Below are positions 32,655 through 45,700 of a DNA stretch of 64,000 nt, piece after piece. The position numbers were made by a program, and so were the translations under genes. Location of the stretch: positions 806,001 to 870,000 of the forward strand of contig BLAL01000338.1 in NCBI GenBank assembly GCA_015698045.1, read 5' to 3'. The notes beneath the pieces are model-generated. The model worked only from the letters and a program-made list of their open reading frames with translations. It made no database searches and was not told where the DNA came from. Numbering within the stretch: the first letter of the stretch is position 1; each line of letters starts with the position of its first letter. The stretch is from Rhizophagus clarus. Lineage: Eukaryota; Glomeromycota; Glomeromycetes; Glomerales; Glomeraceae.

Positions 32655-33814
32655 CTAGACACGATACTAATTAATAATAAATCAGTAAATGAGTATGAGC
32701 ACATTCTCTCGTAAAGATCATAATGAATCAACATGTAAATAACTGGAATACTTACATTTAACGGTGGTTTAACTGCAAGACGATTAGATCGTCTAATTAA
32801 ACCCTTTTTCCCACGTTTTGATGATTCGTTTGATAGATTTGTAGATTTTACCGGAGTTTGATTTACATCTGTCGTAATATCTGAATCTGAATTAACTGCT
32901 TGTATTGATTCAGCAGAAGTATTCTCATCTACACTTATTACATCTATTGATTCATTATTTGTCTTGAAAGCCTCTCCAAGACTATTCTCCTTATTCTCTT
33001 TTTCATCATTATGAACTTTGTTATACTTTATCTTTCCAATCGAATTACTTTGCTGGATATCAAAAAAAAAAAACAAATAATTAATTTAATACATAATACA
33101 TAAAATAACAATATATACATTTTGTTATAAAATAAATAAATCAAAAATGATCATAACCTCTATTGAATTTCTTTTCTTTTCTGATAAAGTTGTCCTTTTA
33201 AATTCATTTATCGTTGAAACATTTATAGGAGATGAAGCATGAAATTCTAAAGAACCATTTAAAATTTGATGTTGATAATATTGAGGAGAATTAATTGAAT
33301 TATTATGTACTTTTGGGTAATTTATTGGAGTTGTAGGAGACGAAGGACAAAATATTGGGGACTCGATAGAAATTTTCTGAGGAGTATCATATGATTTTGT
33401 TGAATAACCAGGAGATTTGGGACGATAAACAGGAGATTTAGGACAATATACGGGAGAATTAATAGAAAGATCGTAAGAAGTGGACGTTGAATGATAAGTA
33501 GGATTAGGAATATTTTTCAAACGAAAATTATCCTGAGAGTTGTTAAAGGTTATCAAAGAAGTTCTTTCGACAGATGGATTAGGAGGAGTGGGATAATCAA
33601 AATATATTGGTGCTTTTAAAAGATTATCGTTCCAGGAATCTGAAATGGGAAAAGTCTTTTGCACATTATAAGAAACATTTTCAACAGTTGGTAGTGTATT
33701 GTTATTATTAGAATAAAATGAAATTGTAGAAATAGGATTAGTTAATTTTTGGGGATCACTAGCGTTTGTGAAAGATAATTTAGTCGTTACAGGTGTAATA
33801 AATTGGTTATACAT
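32655..33814 (-). CDS. Ser-Pro/Asn-rich protein, 321 aa, unrecognised
   Basis: Model: exons 33814-33158, 33052-32756 and 32666-32655. The first intron uses GTTATG as donor; the last exon is only four codons (YRV and stop). The start chosen is MYNQFITPVTT; an in-frame ATG at 33982 would add 56 residues containing a hydrophobic run and LKKKK, less like the rest. The protein is disordered in composition and contains clustered Ser-Pro motifs about 120-170 residues from the start (INSPVYCPKSPVYRPKSPGY, then SPIFCPSSPTTP), possible proline-directed kinase sites. A basic patch near the end (KRGKKGLIRRSNRLAVKPP) could be a nuclear signal or AT-hook-like DNA contact. Role unknown; regulatory function is only a guess. 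Confidence 0.55.
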
Positions 33815-35274
33815 TTTTTCTTTTGAGGAAACCGAAGTTAAAAAATCGATTTTTTTTTTTTTTAAAAAAAAAATAAAAAAATAGAGGAAAGGCTGAGAAA
33901 TGGTAAAAAAAGGCAATAAAAGAGCGGAATGATTTTTTAAATTAAATCCAGATTGATTACGTAATTGATCAGATGACACCATTTTTGACGATTTCCTCTT
34001 CCAGGTATTAATATGTATTAATGCGTAATCTATTCTATACCAAATATATAATATATAGCGTTAGACAGATTTTTATTCGGCAAACTCAAGAATTAAAGTT
34101 AATTGTAAAATCAGCGGATTATCGGATGTGTCGGATGTGTGGGCTGGGTTTTCAACCTAATATTAATGGCTTTGCTTATCGGTAATTATATAACCTGTTT
34201 ACTGTTTCAATGTTTGCGAGTTTACTGCTTCAATATTTACGAGTCTATTGCTCCAATATTTACGAGTCTACAGCTTCAATATTTACAAGTTTACGGCAAA
34301 TCGGTAACATATTAACCATATTTCCTTTAGTTTTATGAATTTCACTTTACAAATTAATATACCGGATAAAAATTTTTTTTTTTCAATTCCAAACTCGAGT
34401 TTAAAGAAGCATATTTATTGTCTGGATCGAATTTTGTTTTGTTATTTACTGTATATACTGTATACTGTATGTTGGAATTTTAAGGAGAATAAACTTTAAC
34501 CAAGGTTAATTGTTCTATATTTTGTTTAATGCATCAAAAATATTTTTTTTTCTTTGTCCGTCAATTCTATTCGAATTCATGAACCCTATAAATAAATGTA
34601 GATCTTGTACGTTTAATAATAATAATAAAAACAAAATGAGATTTTTTAAAATAGCAATAAGTAAAAGAATCGCTTAATAAGGTAATATTAGCTTATCAAT
34701 CTTTTTACTAATAATAATAAACGCTCAAACCAATTTTACTTCTCATTTCGTATCCAGATTTGTAAATTATGAAAGTTGACTTTCAAATATTACCGAAACC
34801 AAGGATAAGAAACTCGTGTTATCTTAAACAGACTAACTAAATAAATATAGTAATGGGAATTTCATTTGATCGACCTTGTTTCAAAAACCGACAAAACACA
34901 AGGTAAATTACCAAAACAAATCATCGTCTGTAACGAGAAAATTTAAATACAAAAAAAGGATATTAATTGCACGTTCCATTCTTCTATCGAATTTTAGTAT
35001 GTTCTTGATGAGTAACTAGTTTTAATAGTTTATCATTTTATCATTTTACGTAATTTATTAACAAAAATATGTTTACAACTCATGATTCATTTTTCACCAC
35101 GATCTGTTTTTCCAAAAAAAGAATGACAAACAACACGATACGTTCTTTCAATATCCGATGACAACTTAATTATTTATTATAAAAGTCCTCGTAAACTCTC
35201 TAAAAAAAATCATCTCTGCTGAAAAAAAATTAAAAAAATTAAAAAAAAAAAATCGAAAAATCACGTTCAAACTA
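33815..35274. other. Intergenic region between divergent genes
   Basis: No gene was seen apart from the possible N-terminal extension of the minus-strand gene (33815-33982). It contains four copies of a 23-bp repeat at 34199-34294 and probably both promoters. Confidence 0.5.
34199..34294. repeat. 23-bp tandem repeat, 4 copies
   Basis: Units of the type ACTGCTTCAATATTTACGAG plus TCT, with a few substitutions. Lies between divergent genes. Confidence 0.75.
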
Positions 35275-35658
35275 ATGGATCATAATAATAATTTACAAAA
35301 TAACAACGGATTCAATTTTACTGAATCTAGTAATTTACAACAATCAAGTAATATTCAACCGGACCAGGAACGTTCATCAAATGTCAATCATAATAATCAC
35401 AATAATCACAATGACTTTTCTATGATGAACGATCCGACATCATACACAGATAGAACTTCGCAATCTTATCCTACCATTCCTTCTTATACCTCTCCTGCTA
35501 ATTCTGTAATCTTTTGTTCTGAAATTCCCGGTTTTAAAATTATTTCTATACCTATTTCTTCTCCAATGTCGCTTAACCTGGCTAATAATTCCTTTTTAAT
35601 CTACAGTCTTGACATCCCCGGCTTTAAAATCTTATTTATTCCTACTTCTACTTCTTAA
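35275..35658 (+). CDS. Asn/Gln-rich small protein of the DIPGFK family, 127 aa
   Basis: A single exon from ATG to TAA. The first 60 residues are rich in Asn, Gln, Ser and His (NNLQNNNGFNF, NHNNHNNHND). Then come MMNDPTSYTD, TSQSYPTIPSY, and two copies of the same C-terminal motif: SEIPGFKIISIPISS and SLDIPGFKILFIPTSTS. The frameshifted gene at 16532-16994 is a relative with the same order of motifs. No known domain was recognised. The repeated IPGFKI motif could be a short binding or beta-strand element. Confidence 0.65.
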   Translation: MDHNNNLQNNNGFNFTESSNLQQSSNIQPDQERSSNVNHNNHNNHNDFSMMNDPTSYTDRTSQSYPTIPSYTSPANSVIFCSEIPGFKIISIPISSPMSLNLANNSFLIYSLDIPGFKILFIPTSTS

Positions 35659-36421
35659 TTTCAACTATAAATTAATTTTATAATTTGTAAAATAATGTAT
35701 CTTGTATTGTACATGTACAGTATATTATGAGCACCTTGCGGATCTGCATTTTTGTTTTTCCGTTCCCTCGGAGGTCTAATATTGTCTAAATAAATTATTA
35801 TTATTATTATCATTCTTTATAATAAATTTTTTTGGTTTTTATTTTATAAATCGAGTAGTTATCTGTTTTAAAAGTTATATCATAAAAGTTTTATTATCCG
35901 TACAAATAATTTTTATAGATTTCCTTAATTAGATTTTCACGTTAAATTTTTATTACCTTTGAAATTTCTTTATTTCCTAACATTTTTTTAGAGAAGTGAT
36001 AAAGAACTTTCAGGCGTTGTAACTATTCGAGTAATCGGGTTAATTTTTCTTGATTATGAATGTACAAAGGGATAATATAAATAAACTATTATTATTTTGC
36101 TACTTAATGTTCATTTTTTTTTTTTTTTTTGAATATTCAATATATTAAACTTGAAATTCAACTATTGTTAAGCTATAAATAGAGGCAAAGATTAACAAAT
36201 GTGATCATGTGGATTGTGGAACGTCTTGGCAAAATAGTGTCAAAGTAGTGGCAAAATAGTGGCAAAATAGTGGCATTATAGTGGCAAAATATTACGCCGC
36301 AGCAAATAAAAATAGGAACCATAAGACATAAGTCTACTTTTTATATTTTAAATTCTATTTTGATTTTATGTAATTTTTAATAAATAAATAAATAAATAAA
36401 AAATAATTCTAAAAAAAAAGT
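35659..36421. other. Intergenic, short GTGGCAAAATA repeat
   Basis: No gene. At 36236-36292 about five irregular copies of GTGGCAAAATAGT occur. Confidence 0.5.
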
Positions 36422-37216
36422 CTATAATAATCTCCTAATAGCCTCAAAAACCCCGGAATTCATTTCGCGAATGTCAATGTTAAGTTGTGCATTATTCCTA
36501 TCAAATATACGTATTTGCGTTATTCATAATACAATTTAATATATAAATGAAATTGAAATTATTTGTGTACAGTATTTACCCGTCAGATATTGATCCGTCA
36601 ATGCTGATCGAATGCGCTTCAAAATCCAAAGTATTTGATCCAGTATTTCCATTTTCTTTCAAATATTCCTTCATAAATCTTTCATTTGGAAAGTCTGGAA
36701 AGTCTGGATCTGTTTCACAGCCGATAAAGACAAACCATTTATTTTTTCCGATAATGGATATCTTAATCAAAGAATTATTTGAACCAGAAATTTTGAATAT
36801 ATTTGGTAAAGATTTTTAAAATGAAACGCTGTTAAAAAACACTCTACCTTCCAACCCACAATAAGAAGTAATGGTAAATCATCTTTACGTTTGTCATCAA
36901 TTTCATAAGTAATCAATCCACAAGCTTTTTTAATTGTTGACTTGAACTCTCTATAATACATCAAATAGTATAGTTGAGACAAACGAATTATAACATGAAA
37001 TAACAAACGTGATACATACGCAAATCCTTCCTCTCTGCGATTAATTGTTACAGGTAATGGTTTAATTAACGTATTTCCGAGAAAACGTTTTCCGTGATGT
37101 AATGTATTCCTTGATTGAGTATTGTTAATATTAATTTTTATTTTGTTAACAAAGAATTTTCCGAAAATATTATTAATTAAAGATAATGCGGATGACGGAA
37201 TCGGTGGAATCGCCAT
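36422..37216 (-). CDS. Four-exon paralogue family, member 1 (185 aa)
   Basis: Exons 37216-37020, 36950-36848, 36761-36580 and 36497-36422 join in frame (phases 2, 0, 2). Exon 1 holds INNTQSRNTLHHGKRFLGNT and KPLPVTINR. Exon 2 holds FKSTIKKACGLITYEI and LPLLLIVGWK. Exon 3 holds GKNKWFVFIGCE and KEYLKENGNTGSNTLDF. Exon 4 holds NNAQLNIDI. Three paralogues in the window share every intron position. The order short beta-strand, [GA].G..TYEI, LPLL..GW, NKW.VF is loosely like actinoporin-type or lectin-like beta-sandwich proteins, but this is weak and I do not assign a function. No signal peptide. Near-complete conservation of frame in four copies argues for a real gene family. Confidence 0.75.
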
Positions 37217-38683
37217 CGTTTTAATTTGTAGTATTTGCTTTTTGGTACTATAGAAAAGGATTATTGTATGTAAAAAATCAAATTGTTGAAGTTGGTGGCG
37301 TTTATATATTATTTTTTATATTTTACAGTTTTGTATGTTGTAACACACTACACAAACATAAGGTTTAACCCGATTCAATTTTTTGATTGTGGATGTTAAT
37401 CGTTTTTGTTCTTTTCCATTTTTTATTCTTTTTCGTCCTACTCACAAAATAACCATCTAATATGAAATTCATATTATCATATTGATCTGGCAAGTTATAT
37501 AGAACAATTCTGATTCTTTCCATGTATGTATACGATATTTTTTCAATTTTCACTACAGTATTGAAATGACTTTCTCAATGACATTATAGAATGGGCCATC
37601 ACACAATATATTTAAAGAAAGATCTTCACACATAGTTAAGATTATGCGTCAATAGTTAACCGAAAATTCCGTGGATCGTGCTATCACGTGACTGCAACAC
37701 AATTATTCGAAGTTGAAATTAGTTAGGTTGTTATATAATATTACTATTTTTATGTTTTTTTATTTTATCGACAAATGATTGGAACCATCAGTTTGCAAGT
37801 AAAATAATATTTGTAATATATGAAAAAAAAATAAAATATATGAAATATATGAGCTGGCAAATTTGGCATGTTATTTGATTTAAGTGGAATATTTTTTTAA
37901 AAGAAAAGAACATCGGACGAAAAACCAGCAGAAAATTTAAGAACAAAGAACAACAATAAATCTTAATTATTAATGGCGTATTAAATAGTAATTATTGAAA
38001 CTTATTTTTAATACGTTTGTAACTGAATAAATTAGACGCAATAATATAGATAAATTACTAGCAAAACTTAAAGTGATATTAAATTACCTTCTAAAAATTT
38101 GTTGTTAATCATTTATTATTTTTAATAAATAATATACTACAGCAGTAATTATCATAGGAATAGATTTATTAAATAATATAAACCAGGAAACTATTTAAAT
38201 AATTAAATAAAACATGTATCGTGACGTTAAAGAGATGATGTTGAATATGGAGTAAAATACATGAAACTGATGTACATGAAAATATATTTTTTTTAAAAAA
38301 AATCTATCAACATGAATATGAATGTTGAGTTGTGCGTCATTCCTATCGATTAAAAATTTTGTGTTTCTGCTTTTAAATCATATGATATCACGTTACAAAA
38401 TTCAATTTAAATATCGTTAGACTATCCTGATCGACATTTCTGAATAGAACATTTTCACTTACAAATGAAGAAAGATCAATAAACAATGAAAAACTAATTA
38501 TTATATATCAATTATATTATTATCATTTAAGAAAATATATATATATATATATATATATAAATTATCTTTCTTTTAATTCACAATTCACAAACCTCATTAA
38601 TAATTTACCAAATTTCAAAATAGCTTTTCCATTCTATTTATATTAACGCTAAGGAATCTTGAATCATTTTATTAAAATAAGTC
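37217..38683. repeat. Inverted-repeat arm between members 1 and 2, with orphan last exon
   Basis: On the minus strand, 38350 down to 37565 matches the region downstream of member 2 (39400-39883, 40790-41160, and then 50041-50160). It begins with a remnant of the family's last exon near 38346-38304 (NDAQLNI), with no exons 1-3 behind it. A (TA)n run is at 38535-38558. The arm lacks the Tc1-like, retroposed and CACTA insertions present in the other arm, so it preserves their empty sites. Confidence 0.7.
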
Positions 38684-39481
38684 ATGGTGATTCCGTCAAT
38701 TTCACCATCAGATTTATTGCCTGTTAATAATTTTATTCAAAACAACTTAATTAACAGGATAACAATTAATATTGATAACACCCAATCAGGGAATACATTA
38801 CACCATGGAAAACGTATTCTTGGAATTGGAAATAAATTAATTAAACCATTGCCCGTAATGACCAATCGCAGAGAAACTGGATCAATGCAAGTATAAATTA
38901 CCAAGTCTGTTATTTTTATGTTGAAAGTTGTTTAGCTCAAACATGTCATTTGCTGTACTATAGAGAGTCCAAGTCATTATTTAAAAAAGCCTATGGAACT
39001 GTTACCTATGAAATTGGTAATGAGCGTAAGGATAACTTACCATTACTTATTATTGTGGAGTGGAGAGTAAGTAATGATTAAGAATTAAGGTCTTTACCAA
39101 TATATTCAGGTCATCTGGAGTCTACATCTTATTCTTTTTATTAGGTACCCCTCTTCGGAGAAAACAAATGGCTTGCCTTTGTTGGTTGTGAAACAGATCC
39201 AAATTTTCCCAATGAAAGATCTATAAACGAATATTTGAAAGAAAATGGAAATACTGGACCAAATACTTTGGATTTTGAAGAGTATTCGATGACAATTGTC
39301 GGATCAATATCTGATGGGTAATTATTTTTATGGCACATAATTTCATTATATCAGGCTTATTTTTTCACTAACAACACAAATATATAATACATGCATCGAT
39401 AGGAATGACGCACAACTCAACATTTATATTCGCTCTTTGGGGTTATTAGAAAGATTTTTTCCTGTTGATAGACTTTTTTAA
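38684..39481 (+). CDS. Four-exon paralogue family, member 2 (185 aa)
   Basis: Exons 38684-38886, 38964-39066, 39145-39317 and 39403-39481. Intron 1 has a GC donor (GCAAGTAT) exactly where the paralogues have GTAAGT or GTATGT; with it the phase matches the family, while the GT four bases downstream breaks the frame. Motifs: TQSGNTLHHGKRILG, KPLPV; FKKAYGTVTYEI, LPLLIIVEW; VPLFGENKWLAFVGCE, EYLKENGNTGPNTLDF; NDAQLNIYIRSLGLLERF. Function unknown. It is transcribed divergently from member 1. Confidence 0.75.
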
Positions 39482-39883
39482 AAAAATGTTAGATTTTCAT
39501 GTACATCAGTTTCATGTATTTTTACTCATATGAATATATTCTTTAACGTCATGTTACATGTTTATTATTTAAATAGCTCCCTGGTTTATGTTATTTAATA
39601 AATCTATTCACATAATGATTACTACTACAATTTACCTATATTATTGCGTTTTAATTTATTCAGTTACAAACGTATTAAAAATAAATATAAATGAATTTTA
39701 ATAATTACTATTTAACGCCGTTAATTAAGGCTTATTGTAGATCGATCACTATGAATGACCTTGTATTTAATATTTGTTTTTTGTTCTTAAATTTACTCCA
39801 CTGATGTTTTTTTTAAAAAAAATATATTCCGTTTACTTAGTCAAATAACATGCCAAACTTGTCAGTTTATATATTTACATATA
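39482..39883. other. Downstream flank of member 2
   Basis: AT-rich sequence belonging to the inverted-repeat arm described at 37217-38683. No gene was seen. Confidence 0.5.
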
Positions 39884-40789
39884 CAGTGTGGGACAAAAAT
39901 AATTAAACTCACCCTTAAATTTCAATATTTCGGTAAGTATTGCTTTATTTTTTATGAAATTTTCGCCAAATATTCGTCTTAATCTGGTGGATTTTTACAA
40001 ATTATTTGTTGTAAAACCACTGTTATAAGTTATTAAAATATCATAAAAAATAGAAAACAGAGACCCTTCATATTTATTACAATATCTTGATTAGCATTGC
40101 TCCAGCTTTCATGAATATACTTTTAAAGTAATCTTCATAGTGAGAGGATTCTAATAAGCTCTTAATAATTAAAATCTAATCATTAGTTATCGAAATATTG
40201 AGAATTATTAAATTCAGTAAATTGCAGATCATTTGCAGATCATTTGTAGGTCATTTACAAATTAAGATCATATCATTACACATGATTTAATCACATTTTT
40301 ATCTGCTATATAATGGAAATAAAATATTTCGAAATTAAATAAATGCTTGAATTTTCCTACAGATCATAGACCAAGATACTTAAATCAATTATTTAAGGAA
40401 TTCCTTTAAAATTATTGGTTGTAAATTAAGTATTTAAGAAGTAATTAAAACTTGAGTTATTAATAAGAAATTTTTTTTTTTTTAATATTAAGCATAATTT
40501 AAAAAATTAAATATCAAAAAAAATAATCATCAAACTATATAAATTCGTGGTAAAAAAGAAGAAATCTTATTTTCTTTTTAATTAAGCTTATTAAAGAATC
40601 AAATTTTAATAATTTAATAATTAAAATGCAAAGAAAAAAAAACTACTAATAAAATTTATATTACTGAAATTTATATCAATAAAACCTTTAGTTTTAAGCT
40701 TTTAAACCAGCTATTTTTTATTAAATTTAATGTACTATTAGTTAAGCAATAAAGCAAATTTGAAGTTTAATTATTTTTGTCCCACACTG
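39884..40789. mobile_element. Tc1/mariner-like miniature element (906 bp)
   Basis: The ends are CAGTGTGGGACAAAAATAAT with perfect inverted match for 26 bp (continuing TAAACT). TA flanks both ends. AT-rich interior, no transposase frame. The inverted-repeat arm around 37,830-37,850 lacks it, giving an approximate empty site. Confidence 0.88.
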
Positions 40790-41161
40790 TATTTATTACT
40801 TTTTTTTACGACTATGATTTTTCATATATCCTGTAAAATTTATTCCTGATAGAATGAATTAGTGTTATTAATCAGTTTGTTTCGGGGTCAATGATAATAT
40901 TTCAATTTAATAAATTTATTACTGAATAAGATGATTCGTAACTTTAATTGAAATGATGATAGTATCTGTTCTCATTTTATTATCCATTTAAGTATAACAA
41001 GCAAGATGATGAAAAAAATACAATATGAGAAATGCGTATGTCATCACGGAATTCTATTCATGTTAAGAATAATCATAATAACTTTGCTAGTATATGTTGC
41101 AGTCACGTGATGACACGATCCATAGAATTTCTGACACACAGCCTTAATCATGTGTGAAAAT
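40790..41161. other. Flank carrying the target of the retroposed insertion
   Basis: Continuation of the inverted-repeat arm. It ends with AATCATGTGTGAAAAT at 41146-41161, the left copy of the 16-bp target duplication. Confidence 0.6.
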
Positions 41162-42413
41162 ATGGAAAAAAAAACTCTTTCTCACAAATTTTTTGTCAAA
41201 AAATATGCAGACAAAATACATATAGAGAAGATGGAAAACTTTGAAAAAACTTGGTCCACAACCATCACAGAGTTAATACAAACTTTCGAGGGTGAACTAA
41301 CAAGGGACATATGTACCGTATATGCAGTTCCTCCTCACAGAAAACTTAATAAACCAGACAGACAGTACAAAACGCTCGCTTACATCGTCGGTGAGAAAAA
41401 CTTGTTTCAACACACTGACCGCCGGTTTGGAGGTGCTAAAAACGCTTCGCCCAACAACCATGTTATAGCAGCCAGTCTAGGCAAAAAGCACTTGTGTTTA
41501 ATACTGGACAAACTTTATATCAAAGTTAAAGATATGTTACAGCCACCCTCCCAAGGAAACAATTTTGAAGACTTGGAGCAACAGCAAACTTGGGCACAAC
41601 TGGAACAAAGCGCACCAATAATATCTACAGAATCTCAGGCCATGGTCATAGATAGTAAGTTATCGACGGATGCTGCGAGTTTTACTCCGAAATTGGCCGA
41701 TGATCCAATAATTACGTGGGATGTATCCGTGATCACCCCCCTGTTGTAACACTTACAGCCACAAAATCTAACAAAGGCAAAGAGAAGCAAGGGTCGATTC
41801 AGAAAATCATGTGCAATAATAACATTGTTCATGAAAGTCAAAATCATCAACACCGAACTATCATGGTCTACGATGTACCCACCAAATGGTCCTCAGATAA
41901 AATAAGGTCTGCCTTTTCTGACTGGGGCCGCATTTTAAACATTTCCCTCAAGACCCAACATAAGTACTACACGATCCGTGTAGACATATATAGTTTTAAA
42001 CCCCACAAAGGATACCGAGTTCATTTTGATGCCTTGATATACCCAACTAGGAGGTATATGAGTCAGGTGGTTCCCTGGCGAATGGAAGCTCGCACAAAGA
42101 AAGAGTCATGAAATTTTTCAAGCCTCCTTCCGCTTCCCTGCTGCCGAAGATGCAATATATAGCAAATTCACCCCTGATGGCAAATTTCTCCTTCAGTATA
42201 CGAGAGCTGCTGCGTGGAAGGTCATCAAGGATAAACAAGGGCTCAAAGGAATACTCTATTTTGAAATGCATGAAAGGTTGATGCGAGTACTCACCTTACA
42301 GACGGACAAAATAAAGTTGACAAATTCCAGGACGCTTTTACCGATTAAGTCGAAGAAAACAAAAGACAACAAGAGTGGTATCACTCAGAAAACTCGACAA
42401 TCAAACCCTCCCA
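41162..42413 (+). pseudogene. ORF1-like retroelement gene with RRM-like region, 5' part
   Basis: Three blocks in alternating frames: residues from MEKKTLSHKFFVKKYADK (41162-about 41730), then TIMVYDVPTKWSSDKIRSAF and GRILNISLKTQHKYYTIRVD in another frame (to about 42110), then HEIFQASFRFPAAEDAIYSK and GILYFEMHERLMR in the first frame again. The central block has the beta-alpha-beta shape of an RRM (VYDVPTKW; helix; YTIRVD) typical of ORF1 proteins in Rhizophagus non-LTR elements. Two frameshifts are needed, so this copy is dead. It ends at the CACTA insertion in the codon at 42413. Confidence 0.55.
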
Positions 42414-42721
42414 CACTAGTCGAAAAAGGAATATTCAGCCTCCAAAAAATCCGGCCTAGATTCGGCCAATTTTTAAAAAAATTGACCTAAATTAGTAATG
42501 ATATGCAATTCAATCTATATTCGACTCTGATTCGATCCAGCCGAATGATGATCAAATTGCGTATAATAAAAATTAAACTATGTTCGGCCTCACATGAATA
42601 ATGGCTGAATTGTATTCACTTTTCTATATTAAATAATGGTTATAATATATTTACTATATTAATATTATTAAGTATAATAAAAAACAATGATACAGTATTT
42701 GTTAAAAAATGTTTAAACAAT

Positions 42722-45700
42722 TCAGACTAGTATAAATGTTATATTAAATCGCAAATGGAACTTTCTATTTATAGGAATAACAGCTAAATATTCTCTGGCA
42801 TTAGATTGATCTGATTTTTTGTATTTTACAGGTATAAATCGACCTAAAATGTTGTGTATTGGGATTATATTGTCTCTACTGCTCAAATAGAAACTATCTT
42901 CCCATAATTTGACGTTACAAGTTTCGATATCATTGTTAATACTAAAATGGAATCAGGATGTCAAATTTGCCAGTTTGTACCATTTGATGTAAGCCAATTT
43001 ATGTGTCAAATTATGGGAGGATAAATGAACGCTATGTTCGAAAAAAAATTGGATTTGACCTAGGTAAGTATCGACGCTATTCCCATCACGATTAATAAAT
43101 TTAGCTAAGACAAATGAGCTCTTAATATGTCATGTTGCAGCAGCAGATCCAAAAATTTCTGCACCGATTTGACATCTTCCATATTGATTCGCTTTGTTGA
43201 TAACAATCGTCAAATTGGGTAAATTTTCTGTGAACGGTTTTCTGAATATAGAATCTATGTATGTATCCTTATATTATTCAATAAGTAAATCGTAGATTTG
43301 TTCATCAAGACGAATATCTTCGGATCGCGATGCTAAAAATATACCCAGAAATTCCTCGCAACCAGTAATTAGTGATTCCAATATATTTCTGGAATTCATC
43401 AAAAATTGATACATTTCATTTGTTGGAAATTTGGAAAGAGAACTGACAGAAGGTCGTTTATTGAGTAATTCAATGCCGATTACTTCTGAACTTGAGTTGA
43501 TAATATCATTTATTTGTGTTTCAGTCATCAATCAACGCATTAGTTCAGGTTCAATTTGGCAGTAGCTATTAGGCAATGATCCTAATAAATATTTTATTAT
43601 TAATCTTTGCTTAATGGAATAATATAATTCGAAAAATTGATACAGCAAATGAATTTAAATTTGAATTACCTAATACGCCATTCATTCGTTCAAAGCTAAA
43701 GCACCAGAATGAATATAGAGATCTGTAATCATAAGAGCACTCACATAGATGTAATGATAGGTAGAGGTTTGGCATTATTTTTCCTTTGCTATAATGCTCT
43801 TTGATCAATTTAATTATCTTTACTAAAAGTTTATGGGCTTCTTTCATATCGTTAATCTCCACAATTTGTCTAACCAAAATGCTACAAACTCTTACGAAAT
43901 ATGTAAGAATTTTGCGATCTTTATTCAGAAGATGATTCCATAACACAACAGTGGCGTATATTAGGAAAAAGTTGTGCCATTGGTCAGCAGTAAAGTTAGA
44001 AAAACCTTCACCGCAATGGATTTTACCAGAAATTTGTCTCAAATCTGATGGTAGCTTAAATTTGCTTATTTTTTTTTGAATTGATTGAAGAGCTTTTTCT
44101 GTTAATACATCTTCATCAATCCATATTCGTTTGTTATCCATTTTGCGATTCCTAGAAAAAAGCAGTGCATTGAATCTATAACAATAAACCAAATCGGATC
44201 AAAATACAAGAGTCTTAATATTTCAGACCACCTTACACCATTCACCTTGACGAATCTCTCTCTTTCTGCGTTAGATTTGCATCATCGCCATTCCAAAGCC
44301 TTTTGACGATACTCTACTGGATCTTTCATGATAAACCAGTCGCTTATATCTGCCATGCCACCAAAATTGCGATTATTGGCCCTTTTTTCACATCGATAAT
44401 ATGATGCGAGGGCAGAAATATGCTCGCATAATTTTCGAGCTCCAGGAATATTGCACGAAGCAATTATTAATGCAGCTCAAATATCTTTGCCATTTGGACA
44501 TTCATTAGTGTGATTAAGATTCACGCCTTTCCAAAGTGACTCTAATTCCGTTATTATTGGCAAAAGATAATGATTAACTTTATGCAATTTAACCTCATCA
44601 GGCCCTGATAATATGCCGAGTATAAGCACATTTTCGGGCTTAAATCAAACATCCTGAGGTAGATTGCATATTACTGCGTATATTACACCTGTACTGTAAA
44701 TCGTTCCTTCGTAAGGCTGGAACCAATACAAATTCATCATTAATCCTAGATGAGCATCAGCCTTGTCTGGTCAGAAAAAGTTATTTGACCCTTGTTCAGA
44801 CGATTCCTTAAGATTTTTCCATATTTGGCCATTATAAATATCTGATAGAACATTGTCAATTATTGAATGACGTGTTCAATGCCACAGTAATTCTTCAAAT
44901 CCTGGCCGCTTGAACATACTAGAAAGCTGCTGTTGTATACTCGAGACTGGATAAATTAATTCAGAAACAATTAATATACTATTATTTAAAGAAATTTTCT
45001 TCCCTAAAGGAGTACGACATTGTTTTAATCTCTTTGTAGCCGAATTTGGAAATTCAACATGGCTGCATTTCATAAAGGTATTATTATCTTTTGATATTAT
45101 CTCCTCTTTTTTGTATAATTTGTGGCATTTTTGGCAGGCTGCAAACTGCGTAAATCGATCGAAAAGTCCTAACTTTTTTCTTAGCATGTACAATGAATTT
45201 GGGAATGATTTGTAATTGATATTTTTACATACTTTCAATATTATTTTAATAAATTGTATTAATTCTTCAATTGCGGTATTTGGTATGTTATGACTCGACT
45301 TGAACTTCATAATCCATATTAAAATCCCTTTAATTAATTCATCTGTTGGTAATTCTGAAATATCTGGTGTGTCTGAAATATCCGGTATGTCGAACATAGG
45401 ATGAGAGTAATTCTCAAAATTATCTGAAAAATCGTTATTTTCATCATTAGGAGAATCTTCTTGTGTCAAAGATTCACTAGTGTAGATATCATCCGTGTCA
45501 TATTCAGCTGGCACATTATAAGAGGAATCTTCAGCGACTAGCTTAACTTCAGTGATATGATGAAATGTGCCTGGTTTTGCCCTTTTTTACGTGAAAGAAA
45601 TATATATTTCTATTCCTCATACGTATCATTATCAGAATGTGTATCAATAGACATTGTTGTATCTTATGGTTCTGCTAACGATATTGTCGAATTAATCAGT

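Noticed and set aside
38887-38963. Frameshift in family member 2 exon 1
   Set aside because: A GC donor at the conserved position restores the family's phase, so no frameshift is needed.
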